Below the pieces are notes generated by a model. That model had not been told where the DNA came from. It did not search any database and was given only the letters and a program-made list of their open reading frames with translations. The translations under genes and the position numbers were made by a program. From the NCBI RefSeq assembly GCF_020252395.1, contig NZ_JADCDB010000016.1:1-64000 (forward strand): DNA of 64,000 nucleotides, read 5' to 3'. Below are positions 59,902 through 64,000 of the stretch, one piece after another. Position 1 is the first letter of the stretch. Each line of letters begins with the position of its first letter. Origin of the DNA: Aestuariivirga sp. (GTDB taxonomy: Bacteria > Pseudomonadota > Alphaproteobacteria > Rhizobiales > Aestuariivirgaceae).

Positions 59902-60962
59902 AGCCTTACCACCTCGCCCGTCCTGACGCTGTGGTCGGCGGCCAGCACGATCCGCAGCGAGCTGATGGCATCCTCGACATGCCGGTCCATATTGCGATCA
60001 TTGCGGATTGCATCGAGGAAGAGCATTTGCTCCCGGTTGCACAGTTCCTGGTGGCCGGGCTCGTCATCCATGGAGATGATCTCGTCGGGCGTCACGAACT
60101 GTCCTTCGGGGTTCAGCAGCCCATGGTGCAGGCGCAGGGCGGATGTCTTCGTGTGGCTGTCGACATCGGCCGATTGCGTCTTCGATTCCTCCATGGCGAT
60201 CGAGACGGAGCCGCTGGGGCCGATCATGTCCTTCACGAAGAAAGCCGTCTCGCTCATCATCGGTCCCCAGCCGGCTTCGTACCAGCCCACCGAGCCGTCA
60301 TCGAAGGTCACATGCAGGTGGCCGTAATTGTACATCTTCGCATCGATCTCGGAGGTGAGCCGTGCGCCCACCGCATGCACGCTCGTGGGCTTTGCCCCCG
60401 TCACCTGGCACATCACGTCGACGTAATGCACGCCGCAGTCGACGATGGGGCTGATCGAATTCATGAGGTGCCGGTGCACCTGCCACTGCGCGCCGGAGGA
60501 CTGCTGGTTGAGGTTCATCCGCATCACCAGCGGCTTGCCGAGCGAACGCCCCACCTCCACGAACTTCACCCAGGACGGGTGCACGCGCAGGATATAGCCG
60601 ATCACCAGCTTCAGGCGCTTGCGCTTGGCGAGTGCCGCGATCTCCTGTGCCTCCGCCACCGTGTCGGCCAGCGGCTTCTCGATAAAGACGTGCGCGCCTG
60701 CTTCCAGCGCCAGGCGGGCATAGGCCGCGTGCGTGTCGGGCCAGGTGTTGATCGACACCGCATCGGGCGTCAGCGTGGCCAAAGCTTCCGCATAATCGTT
60801 GAACTGCGGCACGCCGGGAAATTCCGCCTTGAGGTCGTCCCGCCCGGCGATGCCGCGGCTGCACAGCCCCGCGATCTCGAAGCCGTTGATCGCTTTGTAG
60901 GCCCGCGCATGGCTGAGCCCCATGTTGCCGAGCCCGGCGACGAGCACCCTGATGGTCTTCAT
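59898..60962 (-). CDS. Gfo/Idh/MocA family oxidoreductase
   Basis: A 354-residue NAD(P)-dependent dehydrogenase. The dinucleotide motif VLVAGLGNMGLSHARAY is at the N-terminus; the conserved EKP is in HVFIEKPLADTVAEA near residue 95; a catalytic Lys/His region follows with DCGVHYVDVMCQVTG. Such enzymes oxidise sugars, sugar acids or amino-sugar derivatives, and its location in an amino-sugar operon suggests the last. ATG 60962 is preceded by AGGACA. It overlaps nagA and PP2C by 4 bp each. Confidence 0.9.
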   Translation of the reverse strand: MKTIRVLVAGLGNMGLSHARAYKAINGFEIAGLCSRGIAGRDDLKAEFPGVPQFNDYAEALATLTPDAVSINTWPDTHAAYARLALEAGAHVFIEKPLADTVAEAQEIAALAKRKRLKLVIGYILRVHPSWVKFVEVGRSLGKPLVMRMNLNQQSSGAQWQVHRHLMNSISPIVDCGVHYVDVMCQVTGAKPTSVHAVGARLTSEIDAKMYNYGHLHVTFDDGSVGWYEAGWGPMMSETAFFVKDMIGPSGSVSIAMEESKTQSADVDSHTKTSALRLHHGLLNPEGQFVTPDEIISMDDEPGHQELCNREQMLFLDAIRNDRNMDRHVEDAISSLRIVLAADHSVRTGEVVRL

Positions 60963-62089
60963 TGTCCTTTGATCCACGTTTGCGTCACATGCAGTTTGTC
61001 GTCCAGCAGCACCAGGCTGGCAAGATGGCCCGGCGCAATGCGCCCCAGCTCATGCTCGCACCGCAGGAACGAGGCCGGGTTCAGCGAGGCCATGCGCAGG
61101 ACCGCCCCAAGTTCCATCCCCAGCCCCTCCACGCAATGGCGCACCGCGGCATCCATGGTCAGGCCGGAGCCAGCCAGCGTGCCATCGGCCAACGACAGCC
61201 GGCCGTTCTCGCGCCTCACGGTGCGGCCCTGAAGTTCGAAAAGGTCCGGCCCACCCGCCGCCGCCGGCATGGCATCGGTGATCAGCATCATGCGGGAGGA
61301 GGGCTTCGCCGCGAAGGCCAGCTTCAGCGCCGCATCATGCACATGGTGCCCGTCGGCAATGATGCCGGCATAACTCTCCGCATCCGTCAGCGCCGCGCCG
61401 ACGAGCCCGGGCTCCCGCCCCGTCATCTGGCTCATGGCGTTATAGAGATGCGTGACGGACCGTGCCCCCGCATCCAGTGCAGCCCGCGCCTCCGCATAGC
61501 TCGCGTCGGAATGGCCGAGGCTCACCAGCACGCCCGCCTGCGTGAGCCGCTGTATCAGCTCTGGCTTCACGCGGTTCGGCGCCAGCGTCAGCATCACCGG
61601 ACAATACATGGCAAAGCCGGCGATCGTATCCGCATCCGCTTCTTCCATTTCGCGGATGAAGCGTGCCGCGTGCGCGCCCTTGCGTGCCACGTCGAGGAAG
61701 GGCCCTTCGATGTGGATGCCCAGCACGCCGGGAACACCCTCGGCGATCGCACGCGCCACGCTCACCACCGCTTTGGCGATCACCTGCGGTGCATCGGTAA
61801 TGACCGTCGGAAGCATCCCCACCGTGCCGAAGCGCCGGTGTGACGTAGCGATCGTCTGCACCGTCTCGACGCTCGGATTGTCGTTCAGCAGTGCGCCGCC
61901 CCCGCCATTCACCTGAACGTCGATGAAGCCCGGCGCCAGCAGCCCGCCGCCGAGATCGCGGCGCTCGGCGGCGCCGATCTCCGCCGCGGGCACCACGCGC
62001 GCGATGCGCGGCCCCTCGATCACCACGGCCTGGCCGTCGAGAAACGTCTCGCCGGTGAAGATGCGTGCGCCGGTCAGGGCAAGGGCCAT
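60959..62089 (-). CDS. nagA: N-acetylglucosamine-6-phosphate deacetylase
   Basis: A 376-residue amidohydrolase (EC 3.5.1.25) giving glucosamine-6-phosphate and acetate. Motifs: IDVQVNGGGG near residue 57, HIEGPFLDVARKGAH near 125, SLGHSDASY, THLYNAMSQMTGREPGLVG, and the catalytic Asp in LITDAMPAAAGG. ATG 62089 forms a TGATG overlap with the SIS gene stop; GTG 62092 is an alternative. It works with the kinase and the SIS isomerase next to it. Confidence 0.95.
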   Translation of the reverse strand: MALALTGARIFTGETFLDGQAVVIEGPRIARVVPAAEIGAAERRDLGGGLLAPGFIDVQVNGGGGALLNDNPSVETVQTIATSHRRFGTVGMLPTVITDAPQVIAKAVVSVARAIAEGVPGVLGIHIEGPFLDVARKGAHAARFIREMEEADADTIAGFAMYCPVMLTLAPNRVKPELIQRLTQAGVLVSLGHSDASYAEARAALDAGARSVTHLYNAMSQMTGREPGLVGAALTDAESYAGIIADGHHVHDAALKLAFAAKPSSRMMLITDAMPAAAGGPDLFELQGRTVRRENGRLSLADGTLAGSGLTMDAAVRHCVEGLGMELGAVLRMASLNPASFLRCEHELGRIAPGHLASLVLLDDKLHVTQTWIKGQ

Positions 62090-63090
62090 CACAGCGTCTC
62101 CGTCACTTTCTTGAGCAGGCGCGGCCGGTCCGGGTCGCGGCCCAGCGTCACCGCCACCCGCTCGATCTGCAGATAGGCCGTGGCGATCATGCTGATGGGG
62201 TCCAAGAGCGGGTGACCCGTGGCGGCGAAGGGCAGGGCCTCGCCCACCACCTTCACGTCGGCCCCGGTGCCGCGCATCCTGGCCGCCGCCTCGCGCGTGT
62301 TGGCGCGTGCTGCATCATCGGGCGCATAGATCAGCACGGGGAAGTCCGCGCCCATTAGTTCCCACGGGCCGTGCATCACCTCAGCCACCGAATAGGCCTC
62401 GGCATGGATGGCGCAGGTCTCCTTCAGCTTCAGCGCCGTCTCCTGCGCGATGGGGTAGGCAGGCCCGCGCCCCAGCACGAACAGCGAGACGGCATCGCGC
62501 GCAAAGCTGGTGAAGCCAGGCCACGCGATGCGCACCGCTGCGTCGAGACTCCGCGGCAGTCTCTCCACTGCCGCCAAAAGCGCAGCATCGCCCGACCACT
62601 GCGCCACGATGGCTGCGGCTGCGGCACAAGACACGATGAAGCTCTTGGTCGCCGCCACGCTCTTCTCCTCGCCTGCGTGAAGCGCGAGGCAGATGTCGGC
62701 ATTGCGGGCGGCGGGCGAGTCTTCCACATTCACCAGCGCCACCGTCAAGGCGCCAGCCTGTTTCGCCGACCGCTGCAGCGCCACGATGTCCGGGCTCTGG
62801 CCCGACTGCGAGATGGTCAGGCACAGCGCGCCCTCGGCCTTCAACCTGCCGCCGTAGACCGACACGACCGAAGCTCCCACCGATGCGCAGGGAACACCCG
62901 TCATGATCTCGCAGAGATACTTGAAATAGGCCGCCGCATTGTCGGAGCTTCCGCGCGCGCACGTCAGCACCACCGGCGGCGATGCGCCCCGCAGCCTGTC
63001 GCCGAGCTCGGCGAGCGCCCGCCCATTGAAGTCGAGAAAGCGTGCCACCGATTGCGCCGCCTCCGCCGCCTCCGCCGCCATCAGGCTCAT
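62089..63090 (-). CDS. SIS-domain sugar isomerase/deaminase (GlmS-C/NagB-II type)
   Basis: A 333-residue protein with two SIS domains and no glutaminase domain. TCARGSSDNAAAYFKYLCE and ISQSGQSPDIVALQ bind the phosphosugar; VLGRGPAYPIAQETALKLKE and HAEAYSVAEVMHGP hold the isomerase active site. It should deaminate and isomerise glucosamine-6-phosphate to fructose-6-phosphate, replacing NagB. ATG 63090 overlaps the kinase stop codon; the longer frame to 63339 is antisense-like and unlikely. Confidence 0.88.
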   Translation of the reverse strand: MSLMAAEAAEAAQSVARFLDFNGRALAELGDRLRGASPPVVLTCARGSSDNAAAYFKYLCEIMTGVPCASVGASVVSVYGGRLKAEGALCLTISQSGQSPDIVALQRSAKQAGALTVALVNVEDSPAARNADICLALHAGEEKSVAATKSFIVSCAAAAAIVAQWSGDAALLAAVERLPRSLDAAVRIAWPGFTSFARDAVSLFVLGRGPAYPIAQETALKLKETCAIHAEAYSVAEVMHGPWELMGADFPVLIYAPDDAARANTREAAARMRGTGADVKVVGEALPFAATGHPLLDPISMIATAYLQIERVAVTLGRDPDRPRLLKKVTETL

Positions 63091-63977
63091 GACCAGCGCT
63101 CCGGCAAGCCCCGCGCACGCCTCGCCATCATGATGGCGCCGTCGATGGCATCGGCCTGCGGCGCCGCCAGCGCCAGCTTCACATCGGCATCGAGATAGGG
63201 CGGATAGACCTTCGACAAGCCGCCCAGCAGGCAGATGTGGCGCGCGCCGCGCGCCAGCAGGGCGCGGCCGAGGTTGGAGATCGCCGCCGCGCCCTCGATC
63301 ACGATCATCATGCCCTGCACGTCGCCCTGTGCCGCGCATTCGAAGACGAGCGGTGCAAACTGCGCATAATCCTTGGGCTTCGCCTGCTCCGGCCAGCGCG
63401 ACAGGTCGAGCCGGTTGGCCCCCGTGCGTGACAAGACCTCAGTCACCAAACGCGTCGGCTGCAGCAAGCCGTCCAGCGCCAGCGCCGCGCGCCGAACCGC
63501 GTGGTGCCCAACCCACGCGCCCGAGCCATGGTCGCCCAGCTGAAATCCCCAGCCGCCCACCATGTGCCGCTCGGCCCCCACCAGCGCGAAGCCGATCGAG
63601 CCGGTGCCGGCGATCACGATGCCGCCATCGCCGCCGCCGAAGGCGCCGACGCAGGCCGCATAGGCATCATTGTCGGCGGTGACGCTGGCAAAGGGCAGGG
63701 CGGCGTCGACGATCTTCCCGGCCCCCACCGAGGTCACGATTCCGGCTATTCCCATGCCGGCATGGATGCGCCCGGTCGTAAGTCCGGCCAGCTTTGCCGC
63801 CTCGCGCGAGGTGTCCATGATGGTGGCGAGCGCGCCCGTGAAGTCCTGGTAGATGTTAGAGGCCCCGCCCACCGCCTCGCCCAGCACCGTGCCGTCAGCG
63901 GACCTGATGCGCGCGCGGCAGCGGCTGCCGCCGCCGTCGATGCCGAGGAAGAAGAGGCCCGCGTTCATGGCGGTCAT
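63087..63977 (-). CDS. BadF/BadG/BcrA/BcrD-type N-acetylglucosamine kinase
   Basis: A 296-residue sugar kinase with the ASKHA fold. Phosphate 1 is LGIDGGGSRCRARIRS, the acid is in VTADNDAYAACVGA, phosphate 2 is VIAGTGSIGFALVG, and GGWGFQLGDHGSGAWVG matches the GlcNAc kinase branch of the BadF family. It makes GlcNAc-6-phosphate for NagA. In-frame ATGs are 63977 and 63968. It is the first gene of the operon in view; transporter or GntR genes may lie just outside the window, upstream of it. Confidence 0.88.
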   Translation of the reverse strand: MTAMNAGLFFLGIDGGGSRCRARIRSADGTVLGEAVGGASNIYQDFTGALATIMDTSREAAKLAGLTTGRIHAGMGIAGIVTSVGAGKIVDAALPFASVTADNDAYAACVGAFGGGDGGIVIAGTGSIGFALVGAERHMVGGWGFQLGDHGSGAWVGHHAVRRAALALDGLLQPTRLVTEVLSRTGANRLDLSRWPEQAKPKDYAQFAPLVFECAAQGDVQGMMIVIEGAAAISNLGRALLARGARHICLLGGLSKVYPPYLDADVKLALAAPQADAIDGAIMMARRARGLPERWS

Positions 63978-64000
63978 GCTAGCAAATCACACGGGCAGGG

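Overview
The window is high-G+C bacterial DNA, densely packed with genes on both strands, with many 1-4 bp stop/start overlaps and frequent GTG/TTG starts. It looks like an alphaproteobacterium, most likely of the order Hyphomicrobiales (Rhizobiales). The evidence is: heterotetrameric sarcosine oxidase genes in the order soxBDAG, a creatinase, an MttB-like protein without pyrrolysine, a divergent katG/oxyR pair with both redox cysteines, a DUF1194 protein, and intergenic palindromes of types I associate with Rhizobiales genomes (28511-28655, 34871-34900, 40070-40118). No rRNA, tRNA, CRISPR array, prophage or intact insertion sequence was seen. The only mobile-element trace is a broken IS110-type transposase at 58605-59045.

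Layout. 0.1-3.7 kb: Fsr-type MFS exporter, and a GcvA-like LysR regulator divergent from creatinase. 3.9-7.7 kb: four tightly spaced genes (orphan ABC ATPase, DUF1194, iron-type alcohol dehydrogenase, alpha/beta hydrolase). 7.8-11.7 kb: one 1314-residue protein of unknown function. 11.7-17.8 kb: amidase, EamA permease, higBA toxin-antitoxin with a perfect palindromic operator, MttB-like methyltransferase, cytochrome P450. 17.9-25.7 kb: a same-strand run of dppA-like peptidase, MFS exporter, soxBDAG and a BesD-like Fe(II)/2-oxoglutarate enzyme. 25.6-29.4 kb: PfkB kinase plus aldolase-like pair, alpha/beta hydrolase, WYL regulator. 29.5-46.9 kb: Rid protein, two c-type cytochromes, response regulator, upp, a VOC/old-yellow-enzyme pair, aminotransferase, small envelope proteins, patatin lipoprotein, AI-2E permease, UPF0149, a BciA-like reductase, GPP34, LssY_C, katG and oxyR. 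47-58.5 kb: a type II secretion system (gspEFGHIJKLM and a GspC/N-like gene, with gspD reversed downstream and a short prepilin peptidase). 59-64 kb: an amino-sugar operon (BadF-type kinase, SIS isomerase/deaminase, nagA, Gfo/Idh/MocA oxidoreductase, PP2C phosphatase), whose 5' end probably continues past the window.

How the genes work together. Creatinase makes sarcosine and urea, and SoxBDAG oxidises sarcosine to glycine, so the first 25 kb hold both steps of creatine use. The MttB-like protein fits the same methylated-amine theme. The last gene of the sox run is a BesD/HalD-like enzyme that keeps an HxD metal motif, so it should hydroxylate or demethylate rather than halogenate. The amino-sugar operon would phosphorylate, deacetylate and deaminate N-acetylglucosamine-type sugars. 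The items most worth a second look are the 1314-residue protein, the BesD-like gene in the sox operon, the opposite-strand secreted-protein gene lodged between gspL and gspM, the PP2C phosphatase fused into the amino-sugar operon, and a bacteriochlorophyll-type BciA homologue with no photosynthesis neighbours.
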